Shown here: positions 1-6,377 of the stretch, piece after piece
Layout of the letters: each line of letters starts with the position of its first letter
Numbering within the stretch: the first letter of the stretch is position 1
Assembly (NCBI GenBank): GCA_944372665.1
Contig: CALVZV010000009.1
Location: 1 to 36,827, forward strand
Direction of reading: 5' to 3'
Length of the DNA stretch: 36,827 bases
DNA from: an uncultured Clostridia bacterium
Lineage (GTDB): Bacteria; Bacillota; Clostridia; Christensenellales; DTU072
Made by a program: the position numbers and the translations under genes
Notes under the pieces: generated by a model
The model's database searches: none
Seen by the model: the letters and a program-made list of their open reading frames with translations, nothing else
What the model was told of the DNA's origin: nothing

Positions 1-798
1 CACCACGTCGCAGGTGGTGTCGCATTCGTCGCTTAATAGCGCCGCGGAATACAGCTTCGATCCGTGTTCCGCCTGAACGCGATATCCCGATTCGGGTACC
101 ATCGTCAGCCCCAGACCGCTTTCCGCAAAAGCCACGCATGTGGCGATCTCCTCGCACAGAACGGGCGCGTTAAGCTCCGTTCCCAGCCTGCGCGCTATCC
201 TCTCCAGCATTGACGCGTAGCGGTGGGTAAGTATCAAAGGGAATTCGAACAGTTCTCCGAAAGTCATTGACTGCGGCAAAGGTTTTGCGGAAAGCACTTT
301 CATTTTGTCGCGGTATACGCTGTGAATAGAGTATGCGGCGCTCGTGGTATAAGGGGAACGCACGAAAGCGACGTCGCAAAGCCCTTCGTCCAGTCGGTAT
401 AGAACGTGAGGAGTCGCTCCCTCGAAAGTGCGCACGCTCACGGCGGGGTATTCGCAAATGTAGCGTTTTATCGGCTCTCTAAGCACGCCCGTCATAAGGG
501 ACGGCGTCGCCGCTATCGTCAGAGTGCCGCCCGCCCCCGTGACCGCGGAGCGTATTTCGTCGACGGCGCAGTCCGTCAGTTCCACTATCTTCAGCGCGCG
601 TTCGTAAAACTGCCGTCCGCACGGAGTCAGTTTGAAATTGTGATAGTCGCGATCGATAAGCGTGGCGCCGCATTCCTTTTCCAGCGCCTTCAGTCTGTTG
701 CTGAGCGCCGATTGCGCTATATACAGTTTTCTGGAGGCTTGCGAGACCGAGTCGCTTTCCGCCAAAACTATGAAACTTTTGAGTATTTCCGTATCCAT
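1..798 (-). CDS. LysR-type transcriptional regulator (C-terminus cut by window edge)
   Basis: The minus-strand frame is open from an ATG at 798-796 to the first base of the window, giving 266 residues without a stop. It begins MDTEILKSFIVLAESDSVSQ, followed by ASRKLYIAQSALSNRLKALEKE, the winged helix-turn-helix of the LysR family, roughly residues 1-60. A substrate-binding-type domain follows, with GGTLTIAATPSL near residue 90 opening its first lobe. LysR regulators are usually about 290-310 residues, so perhaps 30-40 residues lie outside the window. The gene is divergent from the MATE pump at 956. By the usual logic of the family it probably controls that pump and itself, using a ligand-induced change at a shared operator. 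The ligand cannot be read from sequence. Confidence 0.9.
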   Translation of the reverse strand, partial: MDTEILKSFIVLAESDSVSQASRKLYIAQSALSNRLKALEKECGATLIDRDYHNFKLTPCGRQFYERALKIVELTDCAVDEIRSAVTGAGGTLTIAATPSLMTGVLREPIKRYICEYPAVSVRTFEGATPHVLYRLDEGLCDVAFVRSPYTTSAAYSIHSVYRDKMKVLSAKPLPQSMTFGELFEFPLILTHRYASMLERIARRLGTELNAPVLCEEIATCVAFAESGLGLTMVPESGYRVQAEHGSKLYSAALLSDECDTTCDVV

Positions 799-834
799 AT
801 TCTATAATTTGCAATGCAAAAACGCGCCGTGTTT

Positions 835-859
835 TTGTTATCGTAAAACAAGATAGCAA
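835..859. promoter_or_regulatory. Candidate LysR-family operator (ATC-N9-GAT dyad)
   Basis: TTGTTATC at 835-842 and GATAGCAA at 852-859 form an inverted repeat with 7 of 8 positions matching and a 9-base spacer. The inner bases give ATC-N9-GAT, a classic form of the LysR-type T-N11-A binding site. It sits in the 157-bp gap between the divergent lysR-type gene and the MATE gene. A second short palindrome, TTTGCA-A-TGCAAA, lies at 808-820 just upstream of the regulator start and may be an autoregulatory site. Assignment is by position and motif only. Confidence 0.5.
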
Positions 860-900
860 AAAACATTTTTTAATATATACCATATAACAACCGATATCAG

Positions 901-906
901 TATAAT
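901..906 (+). promoter_or_regulatory. Candidate -10 box for the MATE gene
   Basis: A perfect TATAAT lies 49 bp upstream of the MATE start codon. No good -35 hexamer is seen at 16-18 bp upstream, which would suit a promoter that needs an activator such as the divergent LysR-type protein. Confidence 0.4.
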
Positions 907-955
907 AACTAATTGAACGAAAGTAAAGAGATACCGACAAATCAGAGAAGAAGAT

Positions 956-2383
956 ATGGTCAAAGACTTAACGCAAGGCAAATCCGTAAAAGTTTTGTTT
1001 ATATTCTGTCTGCCGCTGCTTATAAGCGCGGTGTTCCAGCAGTTTTACAACATGGCGGACAGCATAATCGCGGGCAAGGTACTGGGCGAAGCCGCTCTCG
1101 CGGCGGTAGGCGCGTCCTATCCGATAACGATGATATTCACGGCGATAGCTCTGGGGTGCAACCTGGGCTGTTCGGTGATCATTTCCAAATTATTCGGCGA
1201 AAAGAACTTTACCGATTTAAAATCGGGCGTCAGTACGATACTTATATCGGTGACCGTTCTGGGCGTGGTGCTGACCGGAACCGGAATAGGACTGGGCGAT
1301 CCGGTCATGCGCGTATTAAACACTCCCGCAGATATAATGAAGGATTCGCTGACCTATCTGTATATCTATATAGGCGGATTTTTGTTCGTGCTGATCTATA
1401 ACGTATGCACGGGCATTTTCTCGGCTCTCGGCGACAGCCGTACGCCGCTTTATTTTCTGGTGTCGTCGAGCGTAGCTAACGTAGGACTGGATCTTATTTT
1501 CACCATGGTGGTGCCCATGGGCGTCAGCGGACTTGCGTGGGCGACCTTTCTTGCGCAGGGAGTCGCGGGCGTGTTGTGCATGCTGACGCTCTTTTTCAAG
1601 ATCAGAAAGCTGAAAAGCGACGAAAAGCCCAAAGTATTTTCACCCTTGCTTTTAAGGCAGATGCTCTATGTGGCGATCCCCAGCATAATTCAGCAAAGTT
1701 TCGTTTCGGTCGGAAACCTCATAATCCAGTCGATAATAAACGGCTACGGCTCGTCGGTGCTGGCAGGATATATCGCGGCGGTCAAGCTCAACACCTTTGT
1801 TTTGACGACGCTGACCGCGGTTGCGGGCGGACTGTCCGCGTTCGCCGCGCAAAACCTCGGCGCGGGCAAGGCAAAGAGGGTCAAACAGGGCGCTGCCGTT
1901 TCCGTCATAATGGCTTTGGTGATGGTGATCCCGTTCTCGCTGCTGTTTTCGCTGTTGCCGGATACTATGCTGAAGCTCTTTTTGGAGGAAAGCAGTTTGC
2001 TTTCAGTCTCCACCGGGGTCAAATTCCTGACGATAGTTTCGCCGTTTTACGCCGTCATCGCCGTCAAGCTGATGCTGGACTCTGTGCTGAGGGGCGCGCA
2101 GAGCATGCTCGCGTTCATGGTGGCGACGTTTGCGGATCTGTTCATCCGCGTCGTTTTGTGCTATACGCTGAACCCCGTGCTCCACACCGAAGGTATTTGG
2201 TGGTCGTGGCCGATAGGCTGGACTGCGGCAACGCTGATCTCGGTTGGGCTGTATCTGTCGAACAGGTGGTATAAGTCGGAGCGGGCAAAGAGTATCTTCT
2301 CGGCGCTGAACAAAAAAGCGGAGTATGATGAAATCAATACGGCGGCGGTTAGGACGGATACCGACGGCGAAGCCGCAAACTGA
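956..2383 (+). CDS. MATE family multidrug/cation efflux transporter
   Basis: A 475-residue integral membrane protein of the MATE family, which exports cationic drugs or metabolites in exchange for Na+ or H+. The N-terminus (VKDLTQGKSVKVLFIFCLPLL, then a FQQFYNMADSIIAGKVLG segment) is the characteristic first MATE repeat, and a second copy (YVAIPSIIQQSFVSVGNLII) starts near residue 238. This gives the expected two-fold six-plus-six helix layout. The length is normal for the family, and the C-terminal tail after about residue 440 is charged and presumably cytoplasmic. The ATG at 956 is preceded by a purine-rich AGAGAAGAAG. The gene is divergent from a LysR-type regulator, a common arrangement for ligand-induced efflux pumps. 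Substrate is unknown. Confidence 0.93.
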   Translation: MVKDLTQGKSVKVLFIFCLPLLISAVFQQFYNMADSIIAGKVLGEAALAAVGASYPITMIFTAIALGCNLGCSVIISKLFGEKNFTDLKSGVSTILISVTVLGVVLTGTGIGLGDPVMRVLNTPADIMKDSLTYLYIYIGGFLFVLIYNVCTGIFSALGDSRTPLYFLVSSSVANVGLDLIFTMVVPMGVSGLAWATFLAQGVAGVLCMLTLFFKIRKLKSDEKPKVFSPLLLRQMLYVAIPSIIQQSFVSVGNLIIQSIINGYGSSVLAGYIAAVKLNTFVLTTLTAVAGGLSAFAAQNLGAGKAKRVKQGAAVSVIMALVMVIPFSLLFSLLPDTMLKLFLEESSLLSVSTGVKFLTIVSPFYAVIAVKLMLDSVLRGAQSMLAFMVATFADLFIRVVLCYTLNPVLHTEGIWWSWPIGWTAATLISVGLYLSNRWYKSERAKSIFSALNKKAEYDEINTAAVRTDTDGEAAN

Positions 2384-2423
2384 CACGTAACCCGTTTTAA
2401 AGACAAGGCGCGGAAGAATACAG

Positions 2424-2463
2424 AAAGGGAAACCGTATACGAGAATAAGGTTTCCCTTTTTTA
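2424..2463 (+). terminator. Intrinsic terminator after the MATE gene
   Basis: AAAGGGAAACC (2424-2434) pairs perfectly with GGTTTCCCTTT (2449-2459), and the stem runs into a T-tract to 2462. It stands 40 bp past the MATE stop codon. The A-rich side could let it act weakly on the other strand too. Confidence 0.85.
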
Positions 2464-2747
2464 TAAGAAGAGAAAAAACCGATTGTCTTAAACGGTCCGG
2501 CCGAAGCAGGAAAACAATGTTTGTGTGTAATAATCAATACCTGCCGCCGCATACACAATCGGACAACGGCTCGATACAAAAGCGGCACAAATCGCGAACG
2601 CTATCAATACACAAAACGGAAAATAAACGCCGCATATTGACCGCCGCGAAATACGGTCGCAAGGTATTTTTCATAAGGATCACGGGTAGGTAAAATGCCG
2701 CGAAAACCTTGTCCGGATTAAGTATGTTCGGCGTGCTTAATCTTTGC

Positions 2748-2791
2748 GCTCCGGAATACAGTTCGGCTATATGCATGATGTATTCCGGAGC
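2748..2791. repeat. Perfect 13-bp inverted repeat (hairpin)
   Basis: GCTCCGGAATACA at 2748-2760 is the exact reverse complement of TGTATTCCGGAGC at 2779-2791, with an 18-base loop. It is the strongest dyad in the gene-free block. No T-tract follows on either strand, so it is not a simple intrinsic terminator. Confidence 0.8.
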
Positions 2792-2925
2792 CGCTTAGAC
2801 CGCGGTTTTACTGTCGGGGCTTTTGGTAGTGCGTTTCGTCTCCCGTTACGGGTATAGGCAGCCCGGCATATTGCCGGAAAGCATACACGCTCGGCGTCCG
2901 CTCCCGAAAGGGTATAACGACTCTC

Positions 2926-2957
2926 TAACCTGACTGCCGCGGCAGGTCGCATTTTTT
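2926..2957 (+). terminator. Possible terminator closing the non-coding block
   Basis: ACCTG (2928-2932) and CAGGT (2943-2947) enclose a CTGCCG/CGGCAG palindrome, and six Ts follow at 2952-2957. Four bases separate stem and T-tract, which is looser than a textbook intrinsic terminator. If real, it would end a plus-strand transcript from the preceding hairpin-rich region and insulate the copper promoter. Confidence 0.4.
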
Positions 2958-3105
2958 AGCGCCGCGCATTTTCCGTACGCTCGGCGCACGATCGGGTTTG
3001 AGCGAAACGGTCAGAGGAACGCCGTTCGGAAGAGAGGACTTTTTGCCCAAACCCGAATAAAAAACTCCGCGTAAAAAATTAATTTGGTTAAATTCTATTA
3101 TAAAA

Positions 3106-3134
3106 TTGACAAAGCCTTTCCGTGTACGTATAAT
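3106..3134 (+). promoter_or_regulatory. Sigma-A promoter of the copper operon
   Basis: TTGACA at 3106-3111 and TATAAT at 3129-3134 are both perfect consensus hexamers separated by exactly 17 bp. Transcription should start near 3141, inside the G/C-rich dyad described next, about 145 bases before the copA start codon. Such a strong promoter makes sense if it is normally held off by a repressor. Confidence 0.9.
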
Positions 3135-3141
3135 ATAAACG

Positions 3142-3162
3142 ACCACCCCACAGGGGAGGGGT
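3142..3162. promoter_or_regulatory. CsoR-type copper operator
   Basis: A 21-bp imperfect palindrome begins ACCACCCC and ends AGGGGAGGGGT. Runs of C then G around a short A/T-containing centre are typical of CsoR operators in Bacillota and Actinobacteria. It lies just after the -10 box, over the expected start point, where a bound repressor would block the polymerase. The csoR gene sits at the end of the same operon, so autoregulation with release by Cu(I) is the natural reading. Confidence 0.78.
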
Positions 3163-3224
3163 ATATAAGGCAAGGCGGACGCGGACGTGCGCCCTGTGGC
3201 TACGTCGGAGCGCTTCGGCTTTGA

Positions 3225-3243
3225 GGCGCCTCTCGAACCGAAC
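3225..3243. repeat. 19-bp direct repeat, copy 1 (copA leader)
   Basis: GGCGCCTCTCGAACCGAAC occurs here in the untranslated leader of copA and again, identically and in the same orientation, at 6450-6468 inside the 3' end of the transketolase gene. The two copies bracket the copA-csoR operon. Confidence 0.85.
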
Positions 3244-3285
3244 GGGGCAAATGCCCGGGAAAGCCTGTATGCGAGGGTAAAAGCG

Positions 3286-6120
3286 ATGACTTTAAGATTT
3301 TCAATAACCGGAATGAGCTGCGCCGCATGCGCGGAGCGCATCGAAAAGGCGACGTCGGCAATAAAGGGCGTGGCGGCGGTAAAGGTCGATCTTTCCTCGG
3401 CTGTCATGGAGGTTACTGCCGAAAGCTCCGATACGAAAATGCCCGTCGCCGAAGAAATAATCTTTGCGGTCACAGCCGCGGGTTACGGAATAAAGCTGTC
3501 CGAAACGGGCAATGGAGACTGCGGTCGGGAGTGCGCCATGCAAACGGATTTCGACATAACGGGCATGAGCTGTTCGGCATGCGCCGCGCATATCGAAAAG
3601 GCGGTGTCGAAAATAAAGGGCGTCGGGAAGGTGTCTGTGAATCTTCTGACCAACAGCATGCGCGCCGAGTACGACGCCGATGCGACAAGCGCAAACGCCA
3701 TAAAAGCCGCCGTCGAAAAAGCCGGCTACGGCGCGCGCGAAAGGACAGGCTCGGACAAGCCTGCCGTCAGCGCGGCAAACGGTTCGGCTGCGGCAAAGCG
3801 CGCCGAAGCTCAGCGCGATATGCGTATAAGGCTTATCGTTTCGCTGGTTTTCATGGCGGCGCTCATGTACGTTGCGATGGGGCACATGTGGGGCGCGCCG
3901 CTGCCCGCGTTTCTCATGGGCGCGGGAAACGCCGTTTCCTATGCGTTCACGCAGCTGCTGCTGACGCTTCCGATACTCTATTTTAACCGCGCTTATTATA
4001 TCAACGGATTCAAAAGCCTGTTCCGAGGCGCGCCCAACATGGACACGCTGGTGGCTACGGGTTCGGCGGCGTCGCTCGTTTACGGAGTTTATGCGATATA
4101 CAAAATGAGTTCCGCGCTGGGGATAGGGGATACCGCTTCGGTCGAAGAACTTATGCACGATCTGTATTTCGAGTCGGCGGGAATGATACTCGCGCTGGTC
4201 ACGGTAGGCAAGTATCTGGAATCGAAGTCGAAACTCAAAACGGGCGACGCGCTCGCAAAACTTAAAAAGCTTGCCCCCTTAGGCGCGCTTTTGATGGTGA
4301 ACGGAGCCGAGACCGAGATCGACAGCGCCGCGCTTAAGCCCGGCGACGAAATAGCCGTCAAGTCCGGAATGTCCGTTCCGGCGGACGCCACGGTGATCTC
4401 GGGCAGTGCTTTTGCGGACGAATCCGCCATCAGCGGCGAATCCGTACCCGTGGAAAAGCGGGAAGGGGATAAACTTATCGGAGGCACCGTCCTGAAATCG
4501 GGGTATCTGAGGGCTCGGGTCAGCGCCGTCGGCGGCGAGTCGGTTTTGCAAAGGATAATAACCCTTGTGGAAAACGCCGGCGCCGCGAAAGCGCCGATAG
4601 CCAGGGTAGCAGACAAGGTTGCCGGCGTATTCGTGCCGATAGTGATGTGCATAGCCTTGGCGGCGTTCATAGGCTGGGCGGCAGGCACGAAAGACGTCGA
4701 CACCGCCATACAGACGTCAATAGCCGTACTGGTCATCAGCTGTCCGTGCGCCTTGGGACTGGCCACCCCCGTCGCGATAATGGTCGGCACGGGTAAAGGC
4801 GCCGAAAACGGGATCTTGATAAAATCCGGGGAAGCACTCGAAAGGCTGCATTCCGTGAAATACGTCGTTTTGGACAAAACGGGCACAATAACGTCGGGAA
4901 TGCCGCGCGTGGTCAAGGTTTCGGTTTCGGAGGAAGTGCTGCAGGCGGTATATTCGCTGGAGAAAAAAAGCGAGCATCCGCTGGGTGAAGCCGTGGTAAG
5001 GTACGGCGAGGAAAAAGGGATCGCAGAACTGACGACGGAAGGATTCGCGACGTTACCGGGACGCGGAGTTACCGGCACGGTCGGCGGAAAAGAATACGCC
5101 GTGGGCAACGCGCTGCTGATGCGCGAAAGAGGCGTTAAGGAAGAGGAATTTTCGGAGGAACTCCGTCGTGTCGGCGAAGAGGGCAGCACGCCGCTGTTGA
5201 TAGAATGCGACGGAAAATATATGGGTCTCATAGCGGCTGCGGACACCGTCAAGGAAACGAGTGCGGAAGCGGTTATGCGCCTTAAGCGTATGGGAATCGG
5301 AACGGTCATGCTGACCGGAGACAACGCCCGTACGGCAAACGCGGTGGCGCGTATAGCCGGGGTGGACGAGGTGATAGCCGAAGTGCTTCCCGAGGACAAG
5401 GAACGCGTGGTGGCGAAACTGTCACGCCTCGGCGGCGTAGCGATGGTCGGCGACGGCATAAACGACGCACCCGCTCTGATGCGCGCGGACGTAGGTATCG
5501 CTATCGGCTCCGGCGCCGACATAGCCGTGGATTCTGCCGATATCATCCTGGTAAAAAACGACCTGATGGACGTCGTGAATGCCTTCAGACTTTCCGCAAG
5601 GACCATGCGCAATATCAAAGAAAACCTGTTTTGGGCTTTCTTTTATAACGCTTTGGGTATCCCGCTTGCGGCAGGCGCGCTGTTCGTTCCTTTCGGTATC
5701 AGGCTGAATCCGATGATAGGCGCGCTGGCGATGAGCCTGTCCAGTCTGTTCGTGGTGGGTAACGCGCTGAGGCTGAAGTTCTTTAAACCGCTGCGTCATG
5801 AAAACGCGCACGTAAAAATGGACGACGGAAAAATCCCCGAAGAAAAAGGATCCTGCAAATCCGCCGCGCACACTGAAAAAACGGAAACACTTCCCATAAG
5901 GAGAGAAAATAATATGCAAACGGAACTTAAGATCGAAGGCATGATGTGCAAGCATTGCGCGGCGCGCGTCGAAAGCGCTTTAAAGGGCGTGGCGGGCGTC
6001 GGTAGCGTAAGCGTGTCGCTCGAAAACAAGCTGGCTATTGTCGAAGGCGGCGACGCCGAAGCGCTCAAACAAGCCGTTACCGAAGCGGGTTACGAAGTGA
6101 CCGGGGTCAAAAAACTATGA
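3286..6120 (+). CDS. copA: Cu+-exporting P1B-type ATPase with C-terminal CopZ-like domain
   Basis: A 944-residue copper-exporting ATPase of the cytoplasmic membrane. Two N-terminal HMA domains carry GMSCAAC (Cys12/Cys15) and GMSCSAC (Cys96/Cys99). Then come the membrane helices, the CPC metal site (Cys486-Pro-Cys488), the phosphorylation motif DKTGT (Asp530) and GDGINDAP near 722. FYNALG and MSLSS in the last two helices are the Cu+ subtype signature. A third HMA domain with GMMCKHC (Cys888/Cys891) ends the protein after a polar linker of about 40 residues. The ATG at 3286 is chosen because GAGGG lies 8 bases before it and the family's N-terminus begins there. An upstream GTG at 3187 would add 33 residues of unlikely sequence. 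The stop overlaps csoR by four bases. Typical CopA has one or two HMA domains, all N-terminal, so the C-terminal one is notable. Confidence 0.95.
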   Translation: MTLRFSITGMSCAACAERIEKATSAIKGVAAVKVDLSSAVMEVTAESSDTKMPVAEEIIFAVTAAGYGIKLSETGNGDCGRECAMQTDFDITGMSCSACAAHIEKAVSKIKGVGKVSVNLLTNSMRAEYDADATSANAIKAAVEKAGYGARERTGSDKPAVSAANGSAAAKRAEAQRDMRIRLIVSLVFMAALMYVAMGHMWGAPLPAFLMGAGNAVSYAFTQLLLTLPILYFNRAYYINGFKSLFRGAPNMDTLVATGSAASLVYGVYAIYKMSSALGIGDTASVEELMHDLYFESAGMILALVTVGKYLESKSKLKTGDALAKLKKLAPLGALLMVNGAETEIDSAALKPGDEIAVKSGMSVPADATVISGSAFADESAISGESVPVEKREGDKLIGGTVLKSGYLRARVSAVGGESVLQRIITLVENAGAAKAPIARVADKVAGVFVPIVMCIALAAFIGWAAGTKDVDTAIQTSIAVLVISCPCALGLATPVAIMVGTGKGAENGILIKSGEALERLHSVKYVVLDKTGTITSGMPRVVKVSVSEEVLQAVYSLEKKSEHPLGEAVVRYGEEKGIAELTTEGFATLPGRGVTGTVGGKEYAVGNALLMRERGVKEEEFSEELRRVGEEGSTPLLIECDGKYMGLIAAADTVKETSAEAVMRLKRMGIGTVMLTGDNARTANAVARIAGVDEVIAEVLPEDKERVVAKLSRLGGVAMVGDGINDAPALMRADVGIAIGSGADIAVDSADIILVKNDLMDVVNAFRLSARTMRNIKENLFWAFFYNALGIPLAAGALFVPFGIRLNPMIGALAMSLSSLFVVGNALRLKFFKPLRHENAHVKMDDGKIPEEKGSCKSAAHTEKTETLPIRRENNMQTELKIEGMMCKHCAARVESALKGVAGVGSVSVSLENKLAIVEGGDAEALKQAVTEAGYEVTGVKKL
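5898..5916 (+). promoter_or_regulatory. Internal Shine-Dalgarno and start codon for a CopZ-like product
   Basis: AAGGAG at 5898-5903 lies 10 bases before an ATG at 5914-5916, in the same frame as copA. It falls exactly at the boundary between the pump's polar linker and the third HMA domain, so ribosomes could start a separate small protein here. Confidence 0.6.
5914..6120 (+). CDS. Possible separately translated CopZ-like copper chaperone (in frame within copA)
   Basis: Starting at the internal ATG, translation would yield 68 residues beginning MQTELKIEGMMCKHC and ending at the copA stop codon. That is one complete HMA domain of the length of free CopZ chaperones (about 68-70 residues), with the CxxC copper site at residues 12-15. 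Known Bacillota operons often have copZ as its own gene between or beside copA and csoR. Here the stop between pump and chaperone is missing, but the chaperone's translation signals remain. One mRNA could therefore give both a fused pump and a free chaperone. The domain is certain; independent expression is inferred. Confidence 0.5.
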   Translation: MQTELKIEGMMCKHCAARVESALKGVAGVGSVSVSLENKLAIVEGGDAEALKQAVTEAGYEVTGVKKL

Positions 6121-6374
6121 GGGACGACAAAAAACTTATTGCTTTACTGCATACGGCTGCGGGGCAGATCGAGGGCATCGAAAAGATGTTGACCGAGAAA
6201 AAATACTGTATCGACATCTCCAACCAGATAATGGCTTGTCAGGCGATACTCGGCAAGGTCAACCGCGAGGTGCTGAAAGCGCATCTGAAAGGGTGCGTGA
6301 ACGAGGCAACGGGCGCCGCCAAGGAAGAAAAGCTAGACGAACTCGGCGCGTTGATCGACAAGGTAGTCAAGTAG
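6117..6374 (+). CDS. csoR: Copper-sensing transcriptional repressor CsoR
   Basis: An 85-residue all-helical repressor of the CsoR/RcnR (DUF156) family. Cys31, His56 and Cys60 reproduce the Cu(I) ligand set and its spacing (25 and 4 residues) as in the Mycobacterium tuberculosis protein, which separates it from nickel- or sulfide-sensing relatives. Cu(I) binding releases these tetramers from G/C-rich operators. The start codon overlaps the copA stop (ATGA), so translation is probably coupled. The candidate operator is at 3142-3162 in the promoter of this operon. The gene ends three bases from the stop of the convergent transketolase gene, with no terminator between. Confidence 0.94.
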   Translation: MRDDKKLIALLHTAAGQIEGIEKMLTEKKYCIDISNQIMACQAILGKVNREVLKAHLKGCVNEATGAAKEEKLDELGALIDKVVK

Positions 6375-6377
6375 GGG

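Larger units (their letters stand above)
2464..3105. other. Non-coding block rich in inverted repeats; no convincing gene
   Basis: About 640 bp with lower GC than its surroundings and no reading frame that has both a ribosome binding site and a recognisable protein. What it holds is a series of short dyads: GATTAAG/CTTAATC around 2717-2743; a perfect 13-bp inverted repeat at 2748-2760/2779-2791; three small hairpins at 2842-2852, 2863-2877 and 2903-2912 (the last CCC-GAAA-GGG, a GNRA-type loop); a CTGCCGCGGCAG palindrome at 2934-2945 followed by six Ts; and a 9-bp inverted repeat at 2992-3000/3048-3056. This may be a structured RNA, a decayed region, or chance pairing. No known RNA family was recognised: the signatures of RNase P, tmRNA, SRP RNA and cobalamin or purine riboswitches are not visible. 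Confidence 0.45.

Noticed and set aside
2534..2776. An 80-codon open frame on the minus strand in the gene-free block
   Set aside because: No ribosome binding site, no recognisable domain, and it runs through strong inverted repeats; more likely chance.
3187..3285. Extension of copA to a GTG at 3187
   Set aside because: The HMA domain begins right after the ATG at 3286, which has GAGGG at good spacing; the extra 33 residues look untypical and include the direct repeat.
3538..3552. A second internal start (GGGAG then ATG) at the beginning of HMA domain 2 of copA
   Set aside because: The match is weaker, and initiation there would give the whole pump minus one domain rather than a free chaperone; it may be a relic of HMA domain duplication.
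4089..5618. A 509-codon open frame antisense to copA, and similar long antisense frames such as 27813-29258 and 22149-23387
   Set aside because: They lie opposite clear, family-matching genes; GC-rich codon use leaves long open frames on the other strand.
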